Of a stretch of 64,000 nucleotides of DNA, positions 55,223-64,000 are shown one piece after another; positions within the stretch are counted from its first letter, which is position 1, and each line of letters opens with the position of its first letter. Under the pieces are notes generated by a model. The model saw nothing but the letters and a program-made list of their open reading frames with translations, was not told the origin of the DNA and did not search any database. Source of the DNA: CAWATZ01 sp963784995. Its GTDB lineage: Bacteria; Planctomycetota; Planctomycetia; Gemmatales; Gemmataceae. Where the stretch lies: contig CAWATZ010000003.1 of the NCBI GenBank assembly GCA_963784995.1, positions 496,001 to 560,000 on the forward strand. The letters are read 5' to 3'. The position numbers and the translations under genes are program-made.

Positions 55223-55639
55223 TGGTTCTCTCCCACTGAGTTTCAACACAGAATGCCGAATCGTTAGGTGCGACGTCAGCGCATCGTTCGATGTCCGCGT
55301 TGCGAAGTACGAACGCAATCGTTGTGCCAAATCGGCAAGATCTCAGGTTTCTGCGGCCAGACAAGCACCAAGAGCAACGCCGAGGATTACTTCTTCGGGA
55401 GGCTGCGACTACGGTATTGAAATTGCGATACGCTCGTTAGTCGCTGCAGATTTCAGTGTTCGGCCCGCGGGAGTGTCATGCTATGATGCTGAGCCAAAGT
55501 CGGTCCAGCGAACCCAACGGTCATGGTGTGGTAGCCGACTTACCGAACTGGCACAACATCTGCCAGCAGCGATTCGGCAAGGAGGCATGGCTGTGATGCC
55601 GTGCCAGCTGTCCCGCTGGAATACACTCAGGAAACACTT
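55223..55639. other. 417-bp divergent intergenic region
   Basis: Lies between the leftward hypothetical gene and the rightward acyltransferase, so it should contain two promoters. It is slightly richer in A+T than average. I find no convincing -35/-10 pair, repeat or gene. Confidence 0.4.
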
Positions 55640-56860
55640 ATGAACCCTTTGTCGCGTCTTTGGCGCCGCCCGGCCCTTGGTTCGTGCGGAGACCAGGGCT
55701 CGTACTCGATTTCTCTCGCTCGTTCCATCGACGAGCGCGACGTGGATGAATGGCTCGCCGCCTGTGGGGGGCGCGCGGATGCGGTCATGGACCCGCGCTT
55801 TCTCCGCGTCGTGGAAAAGTCGATGGGCGCCGAGGTCCAGTTCTGCAATGTCGTCGTGCGCGACGCCGCCGGCACGCCCGTCGCGGCCGCGCTCCTTTCC
55901 CTCTATTCCATCGACGGCATTCTGCTCGCTCCCGAGCGCTGGAAGAAGGCTGTGGCCCGGCTCCGCTGGCTGTGGCCCAGCTTCCTGAAGGTCCAGGTTC
56001 TCTTCTGCGGCTGCCCTGTCTCAACGGGCGAAAGCCATCTCCGCATCACCCCCGGCGCCGATCCGCAGGCCGTGCTGCAGCAACTGGATTGGTTGCTGCT
56101 GCGGATTGCCCGGACAGTGGGTACGCAGTTCATCGTCTTCAAGGAGTTCGGCCCCGATCAATCCGCTCAAACAGACAGCCTGCGGGCGTTGGGCTACGTC
56201 CGCGCGGACAGCCTGCCCATGAACGAATTCCCCGCGTGCTTCCGCGATTTCGATCACGTGTGCGCGTCGTTCCGCTCGCGCTATCGCAACCAGCTCCGCC
56301 GCTCCCGGAAAAAGTTCGAGCGTGCGGGGCTGCGCGTCGTGCATCTCCGCGGAGGGATGGGCGTTGCCGCACTGTACACCGAAGACGTACACGGGCTCTA
56401 CCTGTCCGTCCTCAACCGGGCGGAGGTGAAGCTCGAGTGTTTGTCCGCCGAATTCTTCCGCGAGCTGGCGCGACAGTTCCCCGACGACGCCGCCTTCACG
56501 CTGATCTACCAGGACAAACGCATTGTGGCCTTCACGTGCGGCGTCTTTCACCAGGATGCGTATCTGAACTTCTTTTGTGGCTTCGATTATGAACTCAACG
56601 ACGAGACGGACCTGTATTTCAACCTGATGTACGAGGACCTCGATTACGCACTGCGGCAGAAGGTCCAGGCCATTCACGTCGGCCAGACTGCCAACGACTT
56701 TAAATCGCGGATGGGCTGTTTCCTTGAGCCGCGTTGCTTTTACGTCAAGGCGCGGCTCTCCGCTTTGCAGCCCTTGCTGCGGGCCGGCAGCCCTCACCTG
56801 TTCCCACCCACCTCTCCCATCCCCGAGCGCAACCTGTTCCGGGAAGTCCCAGGCGGCTAG
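55640..56860 (+). CDS. BioF2-like/GNAT peptidogalycan-type acyltransferase
   Basis: 406 residues from ATG 55640 with AGGAAACACTT upstream; ORF continues 13 codons further 5'. The C-terminal half has FRSRYRNQLRRSRKKFERAG, VHGLYLSVLNRAEVKLECLS and FTCGVFHQDAYLNFFCGFDY, IHVGQTANDFKSRMGCF, in the order of the duplicated GNAT fold of the BioF2/FemAB-like (PF13480) family. These transfer acyl or aminoacyl groups. It is the only rightward gene in this section and its stop overlaps the opposite gene's stop by 4 bp. Confidence 0.75.
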   Translation: MNPLSRLWRRPALGSCGDQGSYSISLARSIDERDVDEWLAACGGRADAVMDPRFLRVVEKSMGAEVQFCNVVVRDAAGTPVAAALLSLYSIDGILLAPERWKKAVARLRWLWPSFLKVQVLFCGCPVSTGESHLRITPGADPQAVLQQLDWLLLRIARTVGTQFIVFKEFGPDQSAQTDSLRALGYVRADSLPMNEFPACFRDFDHVCASFRSRYRNQLRRSRKKFERAGLRVVHLRGGMGVAALYTEDVHGLYLSVLNRAEVKLECLSAEFFRELARQFPDDAAFTLIYQDKRIVAFTCGVFHQDAYLNFFCGFDYELNDETDLYFNLMYEDLDYALRQKVQAIHVGQTANDFKSRMGCFLEPRCFYVKARLSALQPLLRAGSPHLFPPTSPIPERNLFREVPGG

Positions 56861-59568
56861 GAAGAGGACTTCTTGCCTCCTGCGAGCGCCCGCTCCGGCG
56901 TGAGGGTCGCGAACAGATGCATGATACGGGCGATGCCTCCTGTCCAGCCGGTCTGGTGGCTGGCACCCAACCCGGCTCCGTTGTCGCCGTTGAAGTACTC
57001 GGAGAACAGCAGGCAATCGCGCCAGTGGGGATCTTCCTGGAACTTCCGTGTGCCTCCGTAGATCGGCCGCCGGCCATCCTTGTCCTTTTCAAAGATGCTC
57101 GCGAGCCGGCGGCCGATCTCCTCGGCCACCTGGTACAGGTTCATCTGCCGGCCGGACCTGGTGGGGCATTCCACGCTGAGATCGTTCCCATAGTAGAGGT
57201 AGTACTGCAGCAGCGCGCGGATGATCAGGTCGTTGACAGGTATCCAGACGGGGCCGCGCCAGTTGGAGTTGCCGCCGAACATGCCGCTATCGGACTCCGC
57301 CGGCAGATACTCCACACGATACTCCTGGCCGCCCGTGTGGAAGACGTACGGCTGGCCGGCGTGGTAGCGCGACAGCGACCGGATGCCGAAGGGGCTCAGA
57401 AACTCTTCCTCGTCGAGCATCTTCGCCAGAACGCGCCGGAGCTTGGTTTCGTCCATGACGGAAAAGAGGTGCCGGCCAGCAACACCAATCTTGAGCGGGT
57501 CGTGGCAAGCAGTGCGTAACTCGGGCCGAGCATCCAGGAACCGTTTGAAGCGGCGCTCGACTTCAGGGAACCTGGTAAAGACTTGTGGTTCAAAGACAGT
57601 GGCCGCGCACAATGGCAGCAAGCCGACCATGGATCGAACCTTGAGCCGTTGGGCCTGGCCGTCGGGTAACCGGAGCACGTCGTAGAAGAAGCCATCTTCC
57701 TCATCCCACATCCCGATGTCACCACCCAGATGCACCAGCGACGAGGTGATCCAGACGTCGTGTTCGAGGAACTTGGTCACCATCTCCGAGTAGTCTTCAT
57801 CCTGCATTGCCAGCTCAATGGCGATTTCGAGCATGTTGTCGGCGAAGAGTGCCATCCAGGCGGTGCCATCGGCTTGCTCCAGATACCCACCGGTCGGCAA
57901 CGGTGCGCTCCGATCAAATACGCCAATGTTGTCGAGGCCCAGAAAGCCCCCTTCGAACACGTTACGGCCGGTACGATCCTTGCGGTTGACCCACCACGTA
58001 AAGTTGAGGACCAACTTCTGGAAACAATTCTTGAGCCATTTGATGTCCCCCTCCCCTTTTTCCGCCAGATCCAGGTGGTAGGTGAAGATGGTCGCCCAGG
58101 CATGCACCGGCGGGTTGACGTCGCCGAAATTCCATTCGTAGGCGGGAATTTGGCCGTTGGGGTGCATGTAGCGCTCGCGCAGCATCAGCTTCAATTGCTC
58201 CTTGCCGAAATCGACGTCCACGAGCGTCAGGGCGAGCACGTGGAAGGCCAGGTCCCAGGCCGCGTACCAGGGATACTCCCACTTGTCCGGCATGGAGATG
58301 ATGTCGCCGTTGTACATGTGGTGCCAGTGTTCATTACGGGGAACAGCCTTTCGCGTCGCCTTGAAGGGGTCGGAGCCGCGCTCTTCGAGCCATTTGTCCA
58401 CGTCGTAGTGGTAGAACTGCTTGGTCCACAGCATCCCCGCCAGTGCCTGCCGCATGACATTGGCAGCATCGGCAGTCAGCGAAGACGGAATGACAGCGGC
58501 ATAGAACTCGTCCGCCTCCTTGCGCCTGGCGTGCAGCACGTCCTCGAAGTGCCTGCCGAAGGGACCGCCTGGATTTCCCTTGGTTGGGGCGAAACCGGCC
58601 GGCGCGACGTCGCTCAGCCGGAGCCGCACCACCTGGCACGCACCGGAGCTGATGGTGGGGCGATAAAGCGCCGCGACCTTGGTTCCCCTTTTCTCCGGGT
58701 TTACGGCCTCTTGCCGACCGTGGACGACGTAGTCGTTGATACTGTCCTTGACCCAGGGGCTGTGGTTGGCAACGCCAAAGATGCGCTGCCTGTTGGTTTC
58801 GTTCTCGGTGAACAGGAGGGGCACGTCCCCTTCGCAGTAGAAGTAGAGTTCTCCCAGTTGCGCATGGCCGACCTTGACAATGCCGTCCTTCGTTGTTCCC
58901 GCGATCTCCTGCAGAGTCGGACGGTCGGGGGCTCCTCCCCACGACCACTGGTTGCGGAACCACAACGTCGGCAGGACGTGGAGCTGGACCGGCTCAGGGC
59001 CGCGGTTGTGGATGCTGATCTGAATCAGGACATCCTCTGGGGACTCTTTGGCATACTCGACAAAGACGTCGAAGTACCGATCCTGGTCGAAAACGCCCGT
59101 ATCCAGCAGCTCATACTCGAACTCGGCACGGCTCCGGCGACGGCTGGTCTCGACCAGATCGTTGTAAGGATAGGCTGCGTGCGGATACTTGTAGAGGTAC
59201 TTCACGTAGGAATGGGTCGGCGTGCTGTCCAGGTAAAAGTAGTACTCCTTGACGTCCTCGCCGTGATTGCTCTCGCCGTTGGTCAGTCCGAACAGACGTT
59301 CTTTGAGGATGGGATCCTGCCCATTCCACAAGGCCAGGGCGAAGCAGAGCTGCTGCTGGTCATCGGAGAGGCCGGCCAGTCCATCCTCTCCCCAGCGGTA
59401 AGCACGCGAACGAGCCTGATCATGGTTGAAGTAATTCCAGGCATCGCCGTTTTCGCTGTAGTCCTCGCGAACCGTTCCCCATTGCCGCTCACTGAGGTAC
59501 GGGCCCCACTTCTTCCAGGGCCGACTCCGCTGGCGCGCTTCCTCCAATCGCCCGTGTTCCGCAGTCAT
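56857..59568 (-). CDS. MGH1-type/GH63-like glucosidase
   Basis: An intact 903-residue protein from ATG 59568 (MTAEHGRLEEARQRSRPWKK). The (alpha/alpha)6 catalytic part has WHHMYNGDIISMPDKWEYPW, WDLAFHVLALTLVDVDFGKE and WATIFTYHLDL, then LGGDIGMWDEEDGFFYDVLR, GMFGGNSNWRGPVWIPVNDL and LLFSEYFNGDNGAGLGASHQ. These are the conserved blocks of MGH1/GH63 enzymes, including the Asp/Glu pairs at WDLAF and FNGDNG. Likely a cytoplasmic alpha-glucosidase or mannosylglycerate/glucosylglycerate hydrolase. No signal peptide. Confidence 0.88.
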   Translation of the reverse strand: MTAEHGRLEEARQRSRPWKKWGPYLSERQWGTVREDYSENGDAWNYFNHDQARSRAYRWGEDGLAGLSDDQQQLCFALALWNGQDPILKERLFGLTNGESNHGEDVKEYYFYLDSTPTHSYVKYLYKYPHAAYPYNDLVETSRRRSRAEFEYELLDTGVFDQDRYFDVFVEYAKESPEDVLIQISIHNRGPEPVQLHVLPTLWFRNQWSWGGAPDRPTLQEIAGTTKDGIVKVGHAQLGELYFYCEGDVPLLFTENETNRQRIFGVANHSPWVKDSINDYVVHGRQEAVNPEKRGTKVAALYRPTISSGACQVVRLRLSDVAPAGFAPTKGNPGGPFGRHFEDVLHARRKEADEFYAAVIPSSLTADAANVMRQALAGMLWTKQFYHYDVDKWLEERGSDPFKATRKAVPRNEHWHHMYNGDIISMPDKWEYPWYAAWDLAFHVLALTLVDVDFGKEQLKLMLRERYMHPNGQIPAYEWNFGDVNPPVHAWATIFTYHLDLAEKGEGDIKWLKNCFQKLVLNFTWWVNRKDRTGRNVFEGGFLGLDNIGVFDRSAPLPTGGYLEQADGTAWMALFADNMLEIAIELAMQDEDYSEMVTKFLEHDVWITSSLVHLGGDIGMWDEEDGFFYDVLRLPDGQAQRLKVRSMVGLLPLCAATVFEPQVFTRFPEVERRFKRFLDARPELRTACHDPLKIGVAGRHLFSVMDETKLRRVLAKMLDEEEFLSPFGIRSLSRYHAGQPYVFHTGGQEYRVEYLPAESDSGMFGGNSNWRGPVWIPVNDLIIRALLQYYLYYGNDLSVECPTRSGRQMNLYQVAEEIGRRLASIFEKDKDGRRPIYGGTRKFQEDPHWRDCLLFSEYFNGDNGAGLGASHQTGWTGGIARIMHLFATLTPERALAGGKKSSS

Positions 59569-59703
59569 GGCGTCTCCCTCAGGGATCGATCGATCCAACC
59601 TCCATCCCTTGTCGAGAACAGGGCAAGGTTGGGGAAGGCAGTACGATCTCGTGGCCTGCCGAGGTGTCTGCGATGTGGCGAGCCGACCTACAGCAATCGG
59701 GCC

Positions 59704-59796
59704 TTAGTGCGATTGCAGCAGCGCGAAGAGCGCCGATAAAAGTACAATCAGCACGGCCGTGATGACCACGAGTTTGTCGGCGTAGCGCCGTCGCAT
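59704..59796 (-). CDS. 30-residue single-TM miniprotein
   Basis: ATG 59796 follows GTAGGAGGGCAACC, an excellent ribosome site, so translation is very likely. The product starts MRRRYADKLVVITAVLI, with one TM helix (about residues 9-26) and an Arg-rich N-terminus, ending LFALLQSH. It starts 10 bp after the stop of the flavoprotein gene and may be a small subunit like those of other respiratory or transport complexes. Too short for most automated annotation. Confidence 0.6.
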   Translation of the reverse strand: MRRRYADKLVVITAVLIVLLSALFALLQSH

Positions 59797-59806
59797 GGTT
59801 GCCCTC

Positions 59807-61123
59807 CTACACGAAGTTGTAACGCTCGGAATGGACATAGGCGAGCGATACCCCCAGCTCGCTCAGGGCACGCTCGACTGCGTCCATCATCACGTCCGGC
59901 CCACAGATGAAGTAGTCACGGCTATTGCGGTTGGCTGGGAGGTGGCGCTTCAGAGTCTCTCCCGTAACGAAGCCACTCTCGCCCTGCCAACCTTCCGGCG
60001 GCTGACTGAGTACGTGCACAATCGTCAAAGCGAGGCGCCGTTTCAGCTCGTCCAGCTCGTCGCGGAAGATGACGTTTTCCCAGGAATTGCTGGCGTAGAT
60101 CAGGAGCAGCGGCTGCTCGTTGCCGCGGTCGGCCAGCGTGCGCAGCATGCTCATCATCGGCGTGATGCCAACGCCGCCGGCGATGAAGACGTACCCGGGC
60201 GAGCGGTGGCGGTCCACGCTGAACGCGCCGTAGGGGCCGTCCAGATAGGCGCGCTGGCCTGGCTGGACCTCCTTGATCGTGGAGGTGAAATCGCCCAGCT
60301 CCTTGATCGTCATTGCCACCTGCCCGTGGCGCTCGGCGCTGGACGAGAACGAGAACGGGTGCTCGCGCATGCCGTAGGGCCCATTCCACAGCGACAGCCA
60401 GGCGAACTGGCCGGGCCGGAAGCGAAGACCGGGGTGGCCCTCCGGCTCCAGCACCAGAGTCCACGAGCTGCCGCGCTCGGGGCGCACCTCGGCGACCCGG
60501 TACGGGCGGCGCAGCATCAGGAACGGCTTCCAGAGGCGGACGTAAGCCAGCGAGCCGATCCAGAAACCCGTGAGTGCGACCCACAACGCACCCTTCCACG
60601 GCGTACCAATGTAGTTGCCCCACAGGACGACGTGGGCCATCGCCAGGCCGACGATCAGCACGGCGAGGGCACCGTGGAGAACGCGCCAGACCTCATACTG
60701 CAGGCCCAGCCGCCGCCGCCAGATCGACGTGGCGATCAGGATGAGCAGCGCGACGACGGAAGCAACGGCGAAGCGGGCACGCCAGGGCGCCGTGAAGACG
60801 TTCAGCAGCCCCAACGTCTCGGGACGTTGCCAAAAGATGATGACGGGGTGTGCGATCACCAGCACGACTGCCACCCAGGAGATTTGCCGGTGGAAGTGGT
60901 ACATGATGTCCATGCCGTAGGGCGAGGTCACGTGGCGGAACCGGGCGGTGATCAGGAACTGCATCCCCATGATCGCCAGGCCGGCAAACCCGATCGCGAT
61001 CGAGAACTCGATCCAGAAGCCGCGGCCCGGCGGCGTGGGGCCAAGCAGCAGGATAAACAACGGCGCCAGCGTCAGAAGCAAGTAGACGCCGACCCAGAAC
61101 GCGCCCTGCATGACACGATTCAT
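59807..61123 (-). CDS. ferric-reductase-type membrane flavoprotein
   Basis: 438 residues from ATG 61123 (MNRVMQGAFWVGVYLLLTLA). Six TM helices include the heme-ligand pairs of the ferric reductase/NOX fold: HFHRQISW ... VIAHPV, and VLHGALAVLIVGLAMAHVVL. The cytoplasmic part is a FAD/NAD-binding ferredoxin-reductase unit: REHPFSFSS (FAD), FIAGGVGITPMMSML (NAD), YFICGPDVMMDAVERAL. It probably moves electrons from NAD(P)H across the membrane. Upstream of the miniprotein on the same strand. Confidence 0.88.
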   Translation of the reverse strand: MNRVMQGAFWVGVYLLLTLAPLFILLLGPTPPGRGFWIEFSIAIGFAGLAIMGMQFLITARFRHVTSPYGMDIMYHFHRQISWVAVVLVIAHPVIIFWQRPETLGLLNVFTAPWRARFAVASVVALLILIATSIWRRRLGLQYEVWRVLHGALAVLIVGLAMAHVVLWGNYIGTPWKGALWVALTGFWIGSLAYVRLWKPFLMLRRPYRVAEVRPERGSSWTLVLEPEGHPGLRFRPGQFAWLSLWNGPYGMREHPFSFSSSAERHGQVAMTIKELGDFTSTIKEVQPGQRAYLDGPYGAFSVDRHRSPGYVFIAGGVGITPMMSMLRTLADRGNEQPLLLIYASNSWENVIFRDELDELKRRLALTIVHVLSQPPEGWQGESGFVTGETLKRHLPANRNSRDYFICGPDVMMDAVERALSELGVSLAYVHSERYNFV

Positions 61124-61258
61124 CCCTCCTCCCCCTCCGCACGCGCCCGGCTCAACGGGCAAACCCTTTCGTTCTTCCCAGGACTTAGCCTCACAAAGTC
61201 CGCCGCTCAAGACCTCCGTTCCACCGCTACCCGATACCAATCAGGGACCGGGACGGCG

Positions 61259-62651
61259 TCAGCGGGAAAGTTCTCCGTCAGGCGGTCGGGTGGCGGCGGG
61301 CGGGCCGTCCGAGCCCGCCGGGTACTCGAGGAGGGGAACCCGGTTCTGGGCCCACGCATCGAGGATGGGCTCGACGACCCGCCAGGACTCCTCCGCCTCG
61401 TCGCCTCGGATGGACAGGGTGCAGTCTCCCGCCAGGATCTGGAGCAGGAGGCGCCCGTAGGCGGGCAACGCCTGGGAAGTGAAATCGGCGCCCAGCTCGA
61501 CACGCTCCAGGTCGAACGGGTCGCCGGGGCCGTTGAGGTTCACGCCGAAGGCAAGGCGGTCGGGGCCGAACTGGAAGCGCAGCACGTTGGGAGGAGGGTC
61601 ATTCCCCTCGAACGCCAGGTGAGGTACGGGCCGGAAGTGGACGGCAATCTCGCACCGCTCTCGGGCCAGGGCCTTGCCGCTGCGCAGCACGAATGGCACG
61701 CCGGCCCACCGCCAGTTGTCCACCCACAGGGTGACCTGGGCGAAGGTTTCGGTACGGCGGCCCGGGTCAATCCCTTTCTCGTCCGCATAGGACGAGACCT
61801 CCCGCTCGCCGATACGGCCCGCGATGTAGCGAGCCCGGATGGTCAGGCGCTCGACCTCTTCGGGGGAGAGGCGGCGGATGGCCCGGAGGACAGCGACCTT
61901 GTGGTCGCGCAGGTCGCGCTCGCCCAGGGTGAGTGGGGCCTCCATGCCGACCAGGCAGAGCAGCTGGAGCAGGTGGTTCTGGAGCATGTCCTTGAGCGCC
62001 GGCCCGGTCGTAGTAGGAAGCCCGCCCTTCCAGGGTGAGGCTCTCGTCCCACACGATCTCGACCCGCTCGACGTGGTCGCGGTTCCACAACAACTCGAAG
62101 ACGCGGTTGGCGAGGCGGAGCCCCAGAATGTTCTGGACCGTCTGCAGGTGCAAGAAGTGGTCGATGCGGAAGATGGCGTTCTCGGGGAAAGACCGATGCA
62201 ACAAGCGGTTCAGCGCCTGGGCGGCGGCGAGGTTCTCACCGAACGGTTTCTCGACGACGACCCGGCTCCCCTCCGGCAGGCCAGCCCTGGCCAGGGCTTC
62301 GACGGTGGCCGAAAACACCCCCGGCGGCAGGGCCAGGTAGGCCACGACGGGCTCACCGACTGGCTTCAGCGCCGCGGCCACCTCGCCAGGGTCGGTCACC
62401 TCGGCACGGCGGTACTCGACGGAAGAGACGAGCGCGTCCCACGACTGGGGGCCGAGGTCGGCGGCGTGACGTTCCAGCGCCTCCCGAACGTGGCGGCGAA
62501 ACGTGGCGGTGTCCCAGTCGTGCCGCGCAACGCCGAGCACGGCGAGTCCCGGCGGGAGTTTGCCCGCCGCGTGGAGCCGGGCCAGCGCCGGCATCAGCTC
62601 CCGGGAAGTCAGGTCGCCGCTGGCGCCGAAGATGACCAACCGCTGGTTCAT
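61259..62651 (-). CDS. zwf: glucose-6-phosphate dehydrogenase, divergent type (frameshifted)
   Basis: ATG 62651 (MNQRLVIFGASGDLTSRELM): the GASGDLTxR NADP-binding motif. The catalytic segment is RIDHFLHLQTVQNILGLRL, where the standard DHYLGKE is DHFLHLQ: the Lys is replaced. A one-base shift near 62008 leads to ALKDMLQNHLLQLLCLVGME, where ordinary members continue. Further markers: LSPEEVERLTIRARYIAGRI, FQFGPDRLAFGVN, YGRLLLQILAGDCTLSIRGD. About 463 residues. First step of the oxidative pentose-phosphate path, feeding phosphoketolase. The variant motif occurs in a known subgroup of actinobacterial and planctomycete homologues (recollection). Confidence 0.88.
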
Positions 62652-62814
62652 GCCGCTTTCCTCCAGCGCGAGACACTGCTTACGGGAGGTTCCTGGGATC
62701 TCGATCTCGGAGTGAGGGAGATGGACCTTCTTGTAGGGTAGGAACGATGCTGCCTGCCGGCAACCCACCTCGCCAAACCGGAGCCCGACTCAGGACCCGG
62801 GCAAATCGTGTGTA

Positions 62815-63870
62815 TCAGGGTTTTCTCCCGATCAACACCCGTACCCGCTGGCCAATGCGCAGCGGCGGTTGACCCGGGTCCAGAGCAATGAGACACTCCA
62901 GCGTCCGCACGTCGTTCACTTGCAGCGGTTCTTGCAGGACCGAACGCCGCTGCGTGTACCAGTCGGACAGGGCGATGACCCGCCCCCGCCAGACGGTCGG
63001 CTCGCTGCTGTCATCCCGGATCGACGCCTGCTGGCTGATCTGCACGTGCGAGGCGAATTCCTGTTCCACTTCGGCCCGGATGATACGCGGCCCGTCAGGG
63101 CAGAAGAGGATCGCGGCCTGCTTTGGCGCCGCGCCGAGCATTTCGCCCCGGCCGACCAGCACGCGCAGCACCTTGCCATCCGTCGGCGCCCGCAGGCCGC
63201 ACTCCTTCAAACCCTCCTGGGCTTGCTCGAGCCGGGCCTGTCGGGCCTTGACCTCTTCCTCGGCACGGCCAACGTCGGCTGCGGGATCGAGCAGTTTCAG
63301 CTCTTCTAGTTTTGCCCTTTCCGCCTGCCACAGCGCCTCCACCTCTTTCACCTGGTCGCTGGAAACGTCGAGGTCGGTTTTCCTGAGCAGCTGGCGGGCG
63401 TAGAGCTCCGCCTTGCCGTCGCGGACGGATTGGGCGGCGGCCAGGCGGTTGTTCAAGGCGTCGATGGCGGCCCGCATCTGGGCAAGCCTGGACTGGTGTT
63501 GCCGCGGCCGTTTGCGGACCTCCACCAGCTGGATCCGCGCCGCCTTCAGGTCCGCCTCAGCTTCCTGGACGCGCAGACCGGCGGTGGTGTCTTCCAGACG
63601 CAGCAACACGGCGCCCGCCTCGACCGCCTGATTTTCCTCGACCAGCACCTCGGCCACCCGGCCGGGCTGGGTCGGGTACAGCGACGTGACTCCGTGCTTC
63701 ACGTCGACGTGGCCGAAGCAAGCCACCGTTACATCCTCCGGGAAGGACTCGGCCGGTTCGGTGTCGGCGTTGGCCTTCGGGTAGCTCAGCCCGCGCCAGG
63801 TCAGCCCGCACAGCAGCAGCATACTACCCAACAGCCAGCCCGCACTTCGCCAACGCCGCTGGACTGTCAT
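62815..63870 (-). CDS. HlyD/DevB-like efflux adaptor
   Basis: 351 residues from ATG 63870 with AAGGAG upstream. One N-terminal TM segment (AGWLLGSMLLLCGLTW), lipoyl half (SLYPTQPGRVAEVLVEENQA, AGAVLLRLED), a 100-residue coiled coil (VQEAEADLKAARIQLVEVRK to LEQAQEGLKE), second lipoyl half (LRAPTDGKVLRVLVGRGEML) and beta-barrel (SIRDDSSEPTVWRGRVIALS). Layout fits DevB-type adaptors, which pair with ABC permease DevC. The partial gene immediately upstream has a DevC-like tail. Confidence 0.85.
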   Translation of the reverse strand: MTVQRRWRSAGWLLGSMLLLCGLTWRGLSYPKANADTEPAESFPEDVTVACFGHVDVKHGVTSLYPTQPGRVAEVLVEENQAVEAGAVLLRLEDTTAGLRVQEAEADLKAARIQLVEVRKRPRQHQSRLAQMRAAIDALNNRLAAAQSVRDGKAELYARQLLRKTDLDVSSDQVKEVEALWQAERAKLEELKLLDPAADVGRAEEEVKARQARLEQAQEGLKECGLRAPTDGKVLRVLVGRGEMLGAAPKQAAILFCPDGPRIIRAEVEQEFASHVQISQQASIRDDSSEPTVWRGRVIALSDWYTQRRSVLQEPLQVNDVRTLECLIALDPGQPPLRIGQRVRVLIGRKP

Positions 63871-63924
63871 GAGAATCTCCTTGGAGGAAAGCCGCTTCAA
63901 GCATTTACCACCCTACGAACACTC

Positions 63925-64000
63925 TTAATGCAACAGCATTGTCAGCTCCACGTGACGCAGGGAGCGCAGGGCCGTCAGCCCCGCCAGCAGAGCCATGGTC
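63925..64000 (-). CDS. C-terminal end of probable FtsX/DevC-like ABC permease (partial)
   Basis: The last 24 codons enter from the right edge: ALLAGLTALRSLRHVELTML ending with TAA at 63925. The pattern GLxALRxLRxxxP at the end of the last membrane helix is typical of DevC/FtsX-type permeases. The adaptor starts 55 bp later. Too short for certainty. Confidence 0.45.
   Translation of the reverse strand, partial: TMALLAGLTALRSLRHVELTMLLH

Noticed and set aside
57730..59739. 669-codon rightward open frame
   Set aside because: Antisense to the MGH1 gene, no motifs.
59795..62038. 747-codon rightward open frame
   Set aside because: Antisense to flavoprotein and G6PDH genes, no motifs.
1..64000. 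tRNA, rRNA or transposase genes
   Set aside because: None recognised by eye on either strand; a tRNAscan and ISfinder search would be the decisive test.

Overview
The window (about 62% G+C) looks like chromosome from a planctomycete of the Gemmata group (Gemmataceae/Gemmatales). Evidence: a TIGR02996-type repeat-companion protein, two tandem pairs of ECF sigma factor plus Ser/Thr kinase with an anti-sigma-like zinc motif, a TPR kinase, zinc-ribbon/multi-TM kinase tails, and several palindromic repeat families that sit inside coding regions. No rRNA, tRNA, CRISPR array or recognisable transposase/integrase was seen. A striking property is the number of broken reading frames: about 23 apparent frameshifts and two in-frame stops, including in genes that should be functional. 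Either the assembly has indel errors or the region is decaying.

Layout. 1-4.6 kb: disrupted pentapeptide-repeat protein, TIGR02996-HTH protein, and an AbrB-like antitoxin / unknown domain / GNAT toxin locus. 4.4-9.4 kb: gene fragments, alpha/beta hydrolase with AraC regulator, ankyrin protein and membrane protein each split by an in-frame stop. 9.4-15.7 kb: two ECF sigma/kinase pairs; each kinase carries a different palindromic insertion in the same loop, and the second is an internal-deletion derivative. 15.8-20.5 kb: GNAT and M50 protease fragments, an EmrAB-like HlyD/MFS pair, a repeat region, two small hypotheticals. 20.7-29.6 kb: a defence island, with a three-gene Shedu-like (DUF4263) operon facing an AIPR gene across a long inverted repeat, then an XRE regulator and dndC (heavily broken), dndD (intact) and a DndE-HerA/FtsK ATPase fusion (intact). 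No dndA or dndFGH is present. 29.7-36.1 kb: hypotheticals, RimL-like acetyltransferase, cyanophycinase between direct repeats, RHH/HNH pair, TPR protein. 36.2-43.2 kb: TolC-type efflux protein, pyruvate/indolepyruvate decarboxylase, TPR Ser/Thr kinase.

43.4-64 kb is a mostly leftward, stress- and carbon-related cluster: HdeD, two DUF1269 proteins, GH13 amylase, a degenerate metallophosphoesterase, a membrane protein, phosphoketolase, truncated transaldolase, CsrA, K+ channel, UspA, a YHS-tailed protein, an acyl carrier protein, a BioF2/GNAT-like acyltransferase (rightward), an MGH1-type glucosidase, a 30-residue membrane miniprotein, a ferric-reductase/ferredoxin-reductase-like flavoprotein, glucose-6-phosphate dehydrogenase and a DevB-like HlyD adaptor with the tail of a DevC-like permease. 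Polyglucan breakdown (GH13, MGH1), G6PDH and phosphoketolase would feed sugar phosphates to acetyl-phosphate, with CsrA, UspA and HdeD suggesting a stationary-phase or low-oxygen programme (inference).
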